Below, one piece after another: positions 38,301 to 50,000 of a stretch of DNA of 64,000 bases. The position numbers and the translations under genes were made by a program. The stretch lies in NCBI RefSeq assembly GCF_905147045.1, contig NC_065888.1, positions 14,761,001 through 14,825,000 of the forward strand, written 5' to 3'. The stretch comes from Nymphalis io. Taxonomy: Eukaryota > Arthropoda > Insecta > Lepidoptera > Nymphalidae. Every line of letters begins with the position of its first letter. Within the stretch, counting starts at the first letter, position 1. The notes below the pieces were generated by a model. That model did no database searches, was not told the origin of the DNA, and was given only the letters and a program-made list of their open reading frames with translations.

Positions 38301-40816
38301 GTTTTCTTACATTATTAATTTTCACCCTTTATCTTTATGTCAATCAGTTTGTTTGCGGTCAAATGCAAATATTTTACGTGTCACTAATGGAATGATTTCA
38401 TAAAAATTACATTCTTATTCCATTATTATTCTTTATATTTAATTTTTTTTTTTAATACTGCAACATTCAGGACTTTCCATTAAATAAATTTTAAATCCAA
38501 TGAAAATTAAACAAATGTAAATGAGAAAAGGTATCGAGTCCATAAACAACAGGTTACAGTAATCAAAGCACAATGTGGGTTCTGTCAAGTCACTTCTAGC
38601 CCTAGTTTACTGGAGAGCTGCCGTTGTTAACAATAAAGGTGAAGGTCAACTAGAGAAGCATACCTTTATAAATGTGTACATTTTACATTTCCACTTTCTA
38701 TTGTAACATCATTCTTGATTTAAGACTCACATCTTCATTTATGCTTTTAAAATTTCAGAAACGTGAATAAAGAAATATAGCAGCCGGAAACATCTCATTA
38801 CTTAATGGGCTACGAAGTAAAATACTAGTCTGTAAATATTTCACTGTTGGGCTTTGAAATAAAGAACAGCTTCTTTACTTCGAAGCCAGTAAAACATCCC
38901 AGAGCTGGATTTTTTTTATTATAAAAAGCTTGGTGGCTGCCTTATTGGCAGCTTGAATGGTCAGTAAGAAGCATTACCCAGACATTGGTACTGTGAGAGA
39001 TATAAACCATTCCTAATATTGCACCACCAACCTTCAGAACTATGATATAGTGTTCCTTGTGCCCGAAGTTACACTAGCTCACACACTCTTTAAACCAGAA
39101 CACAACAGTACTGAGTATTGTTGTTTGGGAGTAGAATATCTTATGAGTGGGTAATACCTACCCAGACGAACTTGCACAAAGCCCTACCACCATGTAAGTG
39201 GGCTAAGGATCTTTCTTCTCTTAAGGAAACAAGGAGAAAAAAAGCTTATTCCAGCATGTTGTTGCAAGTTGCTGGCAAAATTTAATCAGACACATACTGA
39301 TTTTTCAAGAGTTTTCCTTCAGCGCTGATCATGCAACAAATTATAAACCCTTCCATTTTTAATTAAGCACTAGAAGCCTCAATGTTACTTGCCTGAATTT
39401 GCCTACAACCTTAGACCGATGTGTTCTATCCACGAAGCCATTAAAAGACACTACATTGATAGAACAGAATTAGTGCTGATTGCATACAAATACAAGAGCC
39501 GTTTATCTAGGTAAAAGAATTTGTTAGTTTTTATTTGTAAAAATTAAGAAATATCACATACATAATAGTAGGTTTTTTAAAAATCAGTATTTTGTGCAAG
39601 CCCATTTGAGTAGACTTAGACAGTGAGCCAGTGTATTTACAATCAGAAGGGACAAAATATCTTAGATCCGGATAATAATTGCAACTTCTGCCAATGTAAG
39701 CGTGGTTTGTATTTCTTAAAATGTCATATATATGGCAAACATTACCGCTGACAATGGTCAGTGGTAATGTTTGCAGAAGACCAGATTGTCTACCTTCCTT
39801 GTAACTATTAATATTTTTAATAACACATTCTTGAACGAAATATTTAAAAAATAGCCATATAGAATCATTTTAATTTTGCCAAATCAAAATTGATATACAA
39901 GCTTTGTTCAAGTGTTTTTAAACATTGATTTGATATTTCCATTATAATAATTGAAAGTTAGATTTCTTAAGAACATTTATTAATCGAATTTTTTTTAATG
40001 AATTATGTATATACAAAGTCTAAAAATTATGTATATACAAATGTTAGTTAAACATGATTCCTGCCTTTTTGTCATCATTGATTCAATATTTGAAAGACAG
40101 CAATGTTTAACAAATCACTCATTAAGCAAGTTACTCTGAAATTAAACCTTTTATTTTAAGCACTTATTAACTTTATATTAACAGTATTCTCTGGCATTTA
40201 GTACATAATATTGTACATAAAATAAATTTAAATATAAAATGTTATACAGAATACGTTAAGTGGTATCAAATCCATTTAAAGCTATGAGGATAGATATACT
40301 TTAATTTATTTTGTCAGAAGCTTCAACAGAGAATTGTGATAGATAATGAAATAGCATTAGAAAACTGGTTACTTAAAAACTAAGTTTGTTTTAAGATAAT
40401 GCCTCGTAAACTTTAAAATTAACACTTAAATTTAGTTATTTAAAAAAAAATGTTTGTTTAATATATTTTAATTTAAAGTTGCATTAACATTAATTGTTAT
40501 TTATATTCATATCAAACGCAATTGCGATGATATAGTTAATTTAAATAAAGAAATGTTTGTCTAATTAAACAATGGCTTAACTCTGTAGGGGGTAAGTTTA
40601 CTATTAAAGTGGCTTACTCAGTCCAATCGTAATTTCCTTTTTATTTTATTTTAATAGTTAAGAATACAGTAAAATAACAGATAAATATTTATATAAAACC
40701 GAAATTAAAAATTAAAAAAAAACTATTTCTGTTTCTAATAATGGGCGTGATATTATTTTACAAGCATTTCAATATCTTACCTTTTCATCTTTCCTCTCCT
40801 CTATGGGTGTCATCAT
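29327..40816 (-). CDS. Syn2: Gamma-syntrophin, complete 12-exon gene
   Basis: A cytoplasmic adaptor of the dystrophin complex. The exons, 5' to 3', are 40781-40816, 37306-37452, 36685-36844, 33371-33496, 33116-33237, 32524-32659, 31927-31997, 31629-31745, 30631-31029, 30446-30561, 30276-30366 and 29327-29440. Phases agree throughout and total 1635 nt, or 544 residues plus stop, close to vertebrate gamma-syntrophins. Order of parts: a short N-terminal strand region; a PDZ domain with GGLGLSIKGGAEHKLP as carboxylate-binding loop and LFVGDAV; an acidic Ser/Asp/Gly-rich linker (exons 5-6); a PH domain ending in DDPAALSHWLKSIADNI; and the syntrophin-unique region with YMGWVHEG, FSQLRGSSDDGKSK and a C-terminus that includes FLTAKVASVDPAFL. 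FSQL..SSDDGKSK with the single PH marks the gamma type rather than alpha/beta. ATG ATG opens exon 1. Introns carry many SINEs. Confidence 0.95.
29617..29801 (-). repeat. 3' end of a LINE-like repeat, second copy
   Basis: The better-preserved homologue of 4029-4187. On the minus strand it runs from CGTCACGATCGCATGCGAAA to a GCGTTAAAAAAA tail. It lies in the last syntrophin intron in the sense orientation of the gene. Confidence 0.75.
29880..30125 (+). repeat. Family-D retroposon, degenerate
   Basis: GGTGGTAGGGATTTGCAAG, CCCGCTCATCAT, GTGAGTGAACGAGTGTA, GACGCCCATTGAA and GGTGGTGATCGCTTAC lie in family-D order. It sits between syntrophin exons 12 and 11, antisense to the gene. Confidence 0.6.
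30589..30605. repeat. G17 homopolymer in a 69-nt syntrophin intron
   Basis: Seventeen uninterrupted G on the plus strand, read as C17 in the transcript. It forms part of the pyrimidine-rich stretch before the exon-10 acceptor, in the intron 30562-30630. Confidence 0.95.
30631..31997 (-). other. Syntrophin PH and unique-domain exons 7-9
   Basis: Exon 7 encodes VPLMMGYVTRYVFGTDKL, exon 8 the end of the PH domain including HWLKSIADNI, and exon 9 (399 nt, the longest) the syntrophin-unique segment with IEYMGWVHEG and the CFLLQ strand. These match the order in known gamma-syntrophins. Confidence 0.9.
31596..31624. repeat. CA/TG microsatellite next to a splice donor
   Basis: On the transcript strand it follows the exon-8 donor GTACTG as a TG repeat with a few interruptions. 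The flanking 31550-31600 is also CA-rich. Confidence 0.85.
32356..32446 (+). repeat. SINE family C, 3' fragment
   Basis: CCGGTTTCCATAGTACAAGC, TTTGGGATCAGACGG and AATGTCCCAGGACATTATTA match the last third of the full copies, ending in an ATT-rich tail. It is 5'-truncated, and lies in the syntrophin intron between exons 6 and 7. Confidence 0.75.
33640..33940 (+). repeat. Family-D retroposon, good copy
   Basis: CATGCAAGTTCGTCTGG, ACCCACTCAACAGATATTCT, GTGTTCCGGTTTGAAGGGTG, GAGCCAGTGTAATTACAGAC and GGTGGCCCATATTCTTCCGC, then TATAAAATAAAATAAAAT as an A-rich tail. It lies in syntrophin intron 3, antisense to the gene. Confidence 0.75.
35737..36145 (-). mobile_element. SINE family B, reverse copy with a 54-bp insertion
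   Basis: Reverse complement of the copy at 7740: TCCTCCAGACCGGTTTCGGC at the 3' tip, AATTGAACCCAGGACCTCC covering the B box, and CTAGACCAACGAGGC at the 5' head. Just inside the head, a 54-bp AT-rich block (36061-36114) is bracketed by the perfect 10-mer AATCATTTGA at 36051-36060 and 36115-36124. Confidence 0.85.
38072..38250 (-). repeat. Metulj-type SINE, strongly diverged
   Basis: CAGTGGGCCAAG, CTTCAATGCGGTTTG, CAGAATTTATCCGACACATC, CATGTTTCC and ATGAATTATAAACACAAATT follow the order of the good reverse copies at 45045 and 46159, but with many changes. This is an old insertion in syntrophin intron 1. Confidence 0.6.
38928..39205 (-). repeat. Family-D retroposon, reverse, diverged
   Basis: In reverse it carries the family-D order: GGTGGTAGGGCTTTGTGCAA at its right end, then ACCCACTCAT, GTTGTGTTCTGG and GTGAGCTAGTGTAA. 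It lies in syntrophin intron 1, in the sense orientation. Confidence 0.65.
39585..39790 (+). repeat. Family-D scrap carrying a 40-nt imperfect palindrome
   Basis: Decayed family-D motifs (AGTGAGCCAGTGTATTTACA, AGGGACAAAATATCTTAG) are followed by an inverted repeat. The 18-base arms 39735-39752 and 39757-39774 differ at one position and are separated by AATG. Confidence 0.55.
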
Positions 40817-43800
40817 TGTGGATAATACACCATAACGAAATAACAGATTTTTAACTAATTACCAAGTGGTACATAACTCAATTATTTGTTCTCTTGTCAT
40901 TCTTATACACTATACGAGCACACTTTCAAGGGATCATTACTAATTACTCGAACACTGACCTCTCACGATTACTATTAATTATTTACGAGATTCACATAAC
41001 AAATACGAAAAACAGGTCACTGGCTTGCAATAAATCAATAGACGTGAATGGAACCAAAACAATCCACAGTTAATTGAATATTTTTTCGATTTATTACAAA
41101 AATATCTGATCAAAATGCTAATGCTCCATAGTAGTCTATTGACACTATTGTTCCTAATACTTAATGAGGCTCAAAATCGTATCAATAAATGGTTTTATAA
41201 TAGGTTTTTATGAACAACATGCAATCTTCACAACAGCTAAGTATGTACTGACTACAGAGCCGAAGTTGCCAGCAAAAATTTGACAATATATTGTCAGGAG
41301 TTAAATAATTAAAGCTTTCAACACATTCTAGTTTGTGTCATTTAGTATATAATATTGTATATCATATAAAAAGAAAAGTTGTTTGTTTAATAGTTTAAAT
41401 AGTATTGAATTAAAAATCAACAGTAATAATGCATTGCAATGTAGACGTATTAAAACAAACTGTATTTATTATAACTATATTTTTACTACAACGAACAGCA
41501 TAGTGAGCGCAGTTTTGACCAGTAACCTCTTTTAAATTTGCTTTAAATTTATAATTTTGCATACGTATGGCCCATGACTGGCGGGGAATATGCGAAAATA
41601 TGACTTTTCCGTTTCAAGACGTTGCACCTCTCAAACGTCAACTTCACTTGTTCATACAGACAGGGTGCAGTGTGTACTAAGCTTATTCTCTTTAGTCGAC
41701 CGTTTTATTTATTTTATTTAATAATAGATAAAGAAAGGTTTTCAATAATTATCTTAACATTAACGGAAAATGTAAAAAATAACATTTGTAAATATATTTA
41801 AATAATCGCGATTATTATTTACCTTAAAATTGATAAACCACTTTTGAACTAGCAACATTAAACAGGTACTGCATAAAAGCTATGCGGTATGGGCAATAAT
41901 TTTATAAAGATACCTCTTACTTTACTACTTTTTACATCTATAATATACTTAGGTGTGGACGTATTGTATTTGGTTTGTACAAAGCAATATTATTGAAAGC
42001 AACTTTTGGCTTATTCTGAATTTTGAGTCTCAAAAGTTAGGTTGTCCGCGGACGAAGCCGCTACGAGAGAATTTATTTCACTTCGAATCAAATAAGAAAA
42101 TATAGATAGGTACTTACTTAATCCAAATTTATTTATTGGAAAAGTAGGATTATGATGTGGGTATAATAAGTTGTATAAATAATAAATAGCTTTTACGACA
42201 CACACTTTTATTTCCATCCCTCGTCCTAATATTAAAATTAATAATTTTATTATTACACAACATGTATATAGAAAGATTTTTATACAATAGTGTATAATTA
42301 AACGCTAATCAACTATTATAATCAACAATACAGTAAAAAGAATTACGAATCGCTTAAATTAGCAGTCTATTTTAATGATATGTATCTTTTGCGGATTGGA
42401 ACAGCCGTTTTAACATTTACTTAGAGATATAAAAGCGTCACTCAGCTAATTACAATTATTATTTTCTAATTCATTATGAAGTTAATCGCAAACAACATCT
42501 TATTCATCACCTCAATATTTATAAATATTTCAAAATGACACGCATTCAATGAAATTATGACATGTCAAGTGACGCCATTTTGAAAAAAATATCTGAGCGA
42601 CCTTTAATTTAGTAATTTATGATTTATGAATTTTATGTCTAACTGATAAATTGTGTGCATAAATTAATATACTTATTAATATAAGACATACAATTGAAAT
42701 TAAAAGCAAGGTCAGAATGAGATATGGCCTAAAATTAAGCATGAAATACTTCTTAAATTATTTCACAAAAGGAACGCTTATCAGTTTACGCTTTTTTTTA
42801 GCATTATTTTAAGTTATCAAATTATGCACACAAAATTATCAAAAAATCTATGTGTTCGCTGTGAGAAATACATTTATAGTTAAGCAATTCCGAAAATATT
42901 TTAATATTAACATTAAGTACAATGCTATTTAATAACTTCCTACAAAACAATACCAGTAAGAACCTATGTAGTATTATTTTTTTAAACTACCTACACTATT
43001 CCACCTATAAAATTATTACGAAATCATATTAATATTTAAATTACTTTGTTTTTTTTACGATATCATTAAGCAAAAGTTTAGTGCCATTTCATGACGTCAT
43101 TATCTCACAGCAAACGAAATTATCTAATTTATTATTATTTACAAAACCATTACCTTTACAAGTATGCCTTTTAACAGCATTTAAATAAATCACATTATAA
43201 TATAGGTAAATATAATCTATATATAACAAATATTCTTAACACTTAGCTACGGGAATCGTAAATGTAATCACAAAGTTGTTTAAGCCTTGACTAGATCGGT
43301 TCCTATATTAGAAAACGAATTTTATTTCCTGCATTAGAAAATGAGTTTCTATATAAATTGCTGGTGAAATCGTCTTGAAACAGTATGGAAAAAAATCGAT
43401 TTTGTTTTTGTAATAGCTTAAACAGAAACTTATAAATTTAAACCATTTATGATAAGTTAAATACATTTATGTATAGGAACCGGTGATATTATTATATCAA
43501 ATGTAGGCAGTATCAAATTTAACTAACGCCTGACGGCTCTTACACTTATCACAACTTACAATCAAGTCGAAAGCTAAAAAAAAATGGTGTCAAAACAGTT
43601 ATTCTCATTATTTTAGAAAACAATGTATAATGCAAATTTAGAAATATTCTTTAGATTTTTAGGTAATGATTTAATCGGAACACTTTTGGTTTTAATAGAA
43701 ATAGCATACGAGTACGAAAAGAAAATCTCTCTTGCAGCTATACTATAGACGTAAAGCGTCCCAGGTACTTTTTCCGTGATGAAGATGGCGTAAAAATTTA

Positions 43801-44040
43801 CCAGAATTTCTTTGTAGTTTTATAGCAAACTCTGGCTTGCATTTAAATTTGAATCAGTGCTGACGTTTTCGCATTGAATAATCCGTAATTTTTTTATATT
43901 ATTACAATATTAAGACGCAAAAAGCTTATTCCATCAAAAACCTATCTAATACAGGTAAATTTGTTCAGAACGGTTTTAGTCAAGAGTTAGAATTTGTTAG
44001 AGTACTAATGTATATAAAATCTACAATGGACCATGGGATG
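40817..44040. other. Intergenic spacer: syntrophin promoter side and Dscam 3' UTR
   Basis: Two same-strand genes meet here. The right edge is the Dscam-family 3' UTR; the first minus-strand AATAAA after its stop that I noticed is at 43321-43326. The left part should contain the syntrophin promoter and 5' UTR, but no convincing core-promoter motif stands out in the AT-rich background. Confidence 0.4.
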
Positions 44041-44092
44041 TTACACGTGAATCGTGCATTCCCGACGTTCTTGTTCCTTCCTCTGCTGGTAT
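44041..44092 (-). other. Dscam-family last coding exon, remote 52-nt exon
   Basis: Acceptor ...ACATTTCAG, then 52 nt that complete an Arg codon split by the exon at 47178-47235 and encode YQQRKEQERRECTIHV plus TAA. The phase fits (AG + A). The very C-terminal I-H-V matches a class II PDZ-ligand pattern (hydrophobic-x-hydrophobic). The alternative is a stop two bases past the 47178 donor (codon AGG TAG), which would end the protein after TASR. Confidence 0.75.
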
Positions 44093-47000
44093 CTGAAATG
44101 TTTAAGATAAAGATCAAATAAAGAAGACATTAGTTAATTATTATTCTTTTAAATTAAATTTTAATCTGCGACCTGATACCGTTTTTGAACTGACACGTTA
44201 CTAAAGTACAAAATATCTGTCGATCCTTTTCTCTAAATTTTCTTTGGAGTGCTCCAGGTGTGATGTAATCCTAGTAATAATATAAGTATTAAATTTATAT
44301 TGAAATCTAAAATTAGTTATTACTAATTTGTACTTGAGCCTAAATTTCAAAAAAAAAAAAATTTAATTAATTGAATAATAAATTATAACAAAGGCGCACG
44401 AAATACTTAGTTAATTATCGTCGTCAAAATCAACTGATTGTTTAATAACACGCATAAAACGAAGTTTTCACACAAATCTAATGTCTTATCTACGATTCGA
44501 CGAAAACGATTGTTACGCCAATTAATCATTTCCTACATATTTAGATACAATTTTCGAACGTTATACAATTTTTGTATAACATTAATTATGAATTTTGGCC
44601 AATATCGGTTAGTCAGTTAAACTAATTAGATTGTAAATATATAATATTTAATTTCATATATTAATACTTACTGCATTTATGAAATAATAATAACTACTCA
44701 TGTTTTCAAATTGATTAGAAGAATAAATAGTAATCTGTGTGGCATTTTTAAGTAATTCGTGGAAAACATTTTTCGAATTTTTAATATATTTTACGAGCAT
44801 TTAAATATAGGTACGTTAAATGAAATATATAAACGATTAGCTACTTCTGGTTATATGTATACGTACCAGAAGCTGTGTCGCAAATACCAACAACAAAAAA
44901 AGTTTCAATATTAATCAAATACGGACATAAACAAACACCCATTTTAAATATCATCACTACTCTTAATGCAAAAAGACGTATGTAAAAAAGATGTAACTAC
45001 AAAATCAATAGCAAACTATTTATTTCCTTATTTCTTTCTAGTATCCGTAATTCCGTAACAGCCTGTGAATGTCCCACTGCTGGGCTAAAGGCCTCCTCTC
45101 CTCTTTTTGAGGAGAAGGTTTGGAGCTTATTCCACCACGCTGCTCCAATGCGGGTTGGTAGAATTCACATGTGGCAGAACTTCAGTGAAATTAGACACAT
45201 GCAGGTTTCCTCACGATGTTTTCCTTCACCGTAAAGCACGAGATGAATTATAATCACAAATTAAGCACATGAAAATTCAGTGGTGCTTGCCCGGGTTTGA
45301 ACCCACGATCATCGGTTAAGATTCACGCGTTCTTACCACAGGGCCATCTCGGCTTTTTTTCTAGTATAGTATTAATATTTTTTGCTATTTGTAGTTTTCA
45401 TAGTAATTGATATTATATGCAAATATATGTAAAGCACCCATTAATTCATTAAATTGATTAATAAAAATACTTAATCGTGATTTTTAGATGATTTTTTTTT
45501 TTAATTTTGACATACGACGTTTTGCACTTACAGAAGCGTTGTTAAATACATAGCGATTTCTTTAAATTAATCTTACTTGTCTATTAATGAAGATATATCA
45601 GGTGGCACGGGCGCGAAGCACCCCGAGAGGCCGTCACTCCCGTTTTGACCACCGCTGTGTGTCAATAATATTACATAGTAAGGAAGTAAGCACTGATAGA
45701 AAATTATTATGTCATTTTAATTATTAAAAAAAAAAAAAATTTGATTGTTGGGCTTTGAGCATGCCCTTGTGGATAGATTAGGTTACCACCCCTCATCACA
45801 ATGAATATTCTATGGGCAAGCTGCATTTACTATTGTAACAGACACAAGAATAAAACAAAAAGCCCTTAATCCCAAGGGTTGACGATGTAAGGAATGGTTA
45901 ATATTTCCAACAGTGGTGATGTCTCTGTGCGATTGTTACCACTTACCATCCAGCTCAACTGCCAGGCAGCCTACCAGTTTTAATTTTAAATAAACATACC
46001 AAAAGTTAAAGCGCGTTTCACACAACCGTTACCTATAGAAACTTTATACTGCAACTCGACCTTGAAATAAAACTGACGCCCAAAATTTTACTTAATCAAA
46101 TAATAGGGAATATTAATCGCAAAAGAATAATGTCATCAACCCGTAGCTGCGCTCAAACACAGTAACAGTAACAGTAACAGCCTGTAAATGTCCCACTGCT
46201 GGGCTAAGGCCTCCTCTCCCTTTTTTGAGGAGAAGGTTTGGAGCTTATTCCACCACGCTGCTCCAGTGCGGGTTGGTAGAATACACATGTGGCAGAATTT
46301 CGATGAAATTAGACACATGCAGGTTTCCTCACGATGTTTTCCTTCACCGAAAAGCACGAGATGAATTATAAACAGAAATTAAGCACACGTAAATTCAGAG
46401 GTGCTCGCCCGGGTTTGAACCCACGTTCATCGGTTAAGATTCACGCGTTCTTACCACTGGGCCATCTCGACTTATTATAGGAACTTATGATGTTAAATAT
46501 AATTATGATTACCACACGCAAACAGTACTCACGCATGTACTTTTCGTGTGCCTTACACGAGTACACTACACTACTTAAGGATGGTTACACAATCAGCAAT
46601 TATAATTAATCATACAGCTTAAGATATTTCAAAGTAAATCAATAACAGATGACGGTCGAAATTTAGTGCTACGTTTTTTAAGTAATGTTTGAGTTTCTGT
46701 CGCAAAAAGGTTCCACTTGTGTAAAGGTACAAACTGTACGCGCTTTAACTTTTCAAAATAGTAGATATACAACATTGAAGTGTAAAAAAATCCTATGAAT
46801 AACAGGGTATCTAAAATCAGGACTAAGTTATTATTTATTATAAAGCTGGCAAAGTTAAAAAAGGGAAAGGTTAAAAGCTAATTTGTATTAGGACAGATAA
46901 AGAAACTAAAAACATTTTTTCCGACACTATTTTTTTTATCTATCATTATATTTTATATGTATATCAAATTTACTGTAAGAATAATAATTTATATTCATGC

Positions 47001-50000
47001 CAAATTTAAATGTTTACCGTTGCAATAAGGTAATGAATCGAAAAACCATTTGATGTGGGTTTTTAATTTGGTATGAAACAGTGCTCGGTGGTGGCGATGG
47101 TGGTAATGACGGTGATGATGACAGCGGATGTGAGGGTGCGTGGCAGGTGTCGGGGGGCAGGGAGGTACCTGGTCTACCTGCTGGCGGTGCGCCGGCCGCT
47201 GCCGTATGCGCTGCCACCACCCGACCCGCCCGAACCTGGGAATGTGTTTGAGATAAAACTACTAAATATACTTTATTCAATGGTTTTTTTACCGGTTTAC
47301 AAGATACAATTACATGTAAACCTATCACTTTAAATTTTAATCTGTCGCGATAACTGGCAAACGACTCATTAATTTTTAATTATTTTTTAATATTCGAAAT
47401 ATTATTAATATATAACAATAATAATGTCCTGGGACATTATTCACACACAGCCATCTGATCCCAAACTAAGCATAGCTTGTACGATGGAAACCAGACAACT
47501 ACATATACTACTTTCCTTTTGTAAATACATTCTTATATAGATAATTACACCCTTATTCTTATATATTTGAAGCATCAGTTTGTAAATGTTCAATTGCAGG
47601 GAATATAGGAGGCCTATATACCCTGCAACTGCACTCCTCTAATTCAATATTAAAGCACCACCAACAGACATGTGCTGAGTTTGAAATATCGTATTCAATC
47701 TATGTGGTATATGACAAATGTGTTGGTACACGTTACCCTTGGTGGTGGTGTTGGCAGCGCTGTCGCTGTAGTCGTCGGAGTCGGACCGCTCGCGCCAGTG
47801 CGCCGGCGGGTGTGCGGGCGCGGGAGCTGGTGTTGCGCGCAGTCGGTGTCGAGCCTCTACCGTCGAGCACTTTGAGAGACTTGATTCGTCTGGAATTTTG
47901 TACATATTAATTAATCGACAATAAAAAAAATGTTTCATTTAAATATTTTTAAATTAAATGACACCAAAGACCTTGCCACCAAATATGACACAAAGTTGTT
48001 AAGAATTGTTAGCGGTTACCGTATCGATAGTGGTCGCAGGCGCGCCGGCGCCGTCGGTGCGGCGGCGCGGCGTCGTCGTCGCGGCGCGCGAGCGTGCGGA
48101 ACTGCAGCGAGTGCGCCGCCGCGCCGCCGCCAAACGTCGCGTACGGGCTGATCTCGTACAGTTCAGCTGGAACCACACTTCATTATTAATTCCATTGTCT
48201 TAGTATTGTTAACAACAATAATAAATATGATATGCCTTATTGGAATTGAACTTCTATGGAGATACGCTGCATACCTTATATTTTTTTTTTGTCCCAAAAC
48301 ATATTACGCAAATTTTATAAGGTTAACTATTAAAGTTAGTAGCATAAATCCGGGCTGATTTAGGAAATTGGCAGGGTCATATTCCCGTGCCTCGGAATGC
48401 ATATAATATAGTAAATGTTGTGTTTAACAATATTTATGTATTATTTTATTATTTATATTATTTTGGTATACCGTGTCGTGGCCAAAATAAAGCCAAGAGA
48501 ACGTTATTATTGAAATAATTCTCACCTGACGAATCATCGTTGGATTTCTCGTTGCCGTTTATCGACGAGGACGAGTAGAGTTTATGACCATCTCGAAGTT
48601 TTTCTCTTTCAGCTTCATTACTTTCGCTCAGTTTTCTGTTATCCCGCAAATAGTGGTCATTTGATAAGCAGAAAAATCTAGAATCAAATGCTAAGTGATT
48701 TTACATTTTATCTTAAAATATCTCGAATATTTATATTGTTCATGCGCGAAACAACTGAAGTTTATAATTTCACGGAACCATAAAGATGGTGTTTATAATT
48801 ACGAGAAATACCTTTCCTGAGAAGAACCCGCGAAAGTAGTATGAATCGATAAGTTCGAAAGTTGTTAAATAATTTATTCAACATATAACTTATATAAATA
48901 TAATTTTATTAAGCATTCGATACGATTCGATGATAGACTTTTTGATAGTCAAATAGGTAAATGTAATGCATACATATTGAATCAAGTTTTGACTTTACTT
49001 TGATGCACTCACAAATTTATACGAAACACGTGTATACCGTTTCTAAAAGCTCACTAAAGACGAAAGGAAGGGAGTCACTACTATGATGGAGGACTGACTT
49101 GCGCTTGGCGTGCAGCAGGCACAGCAGCGCCGCCAGCGCCGCCACCACGACAAGCGCGCTGGCGGCGCACCACACCAGCGCCGTGCGCATCGAGCCCGTG
49201 CGCGCGCCACCCGTCGCCGGCGGGGACACGCGCAGTGGGGGGATACGACCTGCGGCATCAGCACGTCAGCATTCGCCAATCTCATTAATTTAGGGTCGAC
49301 ACGAATATGATATTGTGTTTTTGTAAAATTTTGCCCTTATCACAGATCGAAAAGTCAATGCATCATAAAATGAAATGACCAATTGTATTTCAGAAGCCAT
49401 CAGAAGTGAAAAAGAGAATGAAGCACCTCCAGCAAGAGTGTGCGTGTCGGCGAGCAGCGTGACGCGCTCCACGCCCGCGTCGCTCCACGCCTCCACGGCC
49501 AGCTCGTACCACGCGCCCGGCGCCAGCGCGCCCACCACGTGCCGCGCCGCGCTCAGCCCCGATCCCGCCTGGTAAAACTGTTTCATTGAGCACTCGGGAG
49601 AAACATTCTTATTCAGTCAATTGTTAATTATAAAATACATTACAAATATGTCGAAATAATCTGAACAAATTGCATCGCGTTATGAGAATGGAGACCGTCG
49701 TCAACTTTACACTAGCATATAGCTTTTTTTGTGTAAAATATTGGCTTTAAATTTTTAACAAGCATTCAAAACTTAATGGAGGATTTGGGAAATTAAAAAA
49801 GCAATACCCGCTTGTGTAGCGCACATATTACTGGATGTCGAATGACAATGAAAGTAAAGTGCAAAGTTGGCACGTTTCGACATTTGAGCAAGTAAAAAGT
49901 TACTGCGTGTCACCTGTCTTATTATTTTTCATTACAAAGCGATAGACTTACTTCTTCTCTTCAATATAAAACTCACTTGTATCCAGTGTTCGTCGCCTGC

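Noticed and set aside
47014..47177. Read-through coding beyond the exon at 47178-47235 (Pro/Ser-rich frame)
   Set aside because: It needs a different phase from the upstream exon. In the correct phase a stop follows at once, while splicing at 47178 joins a well-phased last exon.
49017..49310. Several Arg- and Ala-rich frames around the membrane exon
   Set aside because: They are frame shadows of the GC-rich transmembrane exon. Only one frame gives a membrane helix and correct phase.
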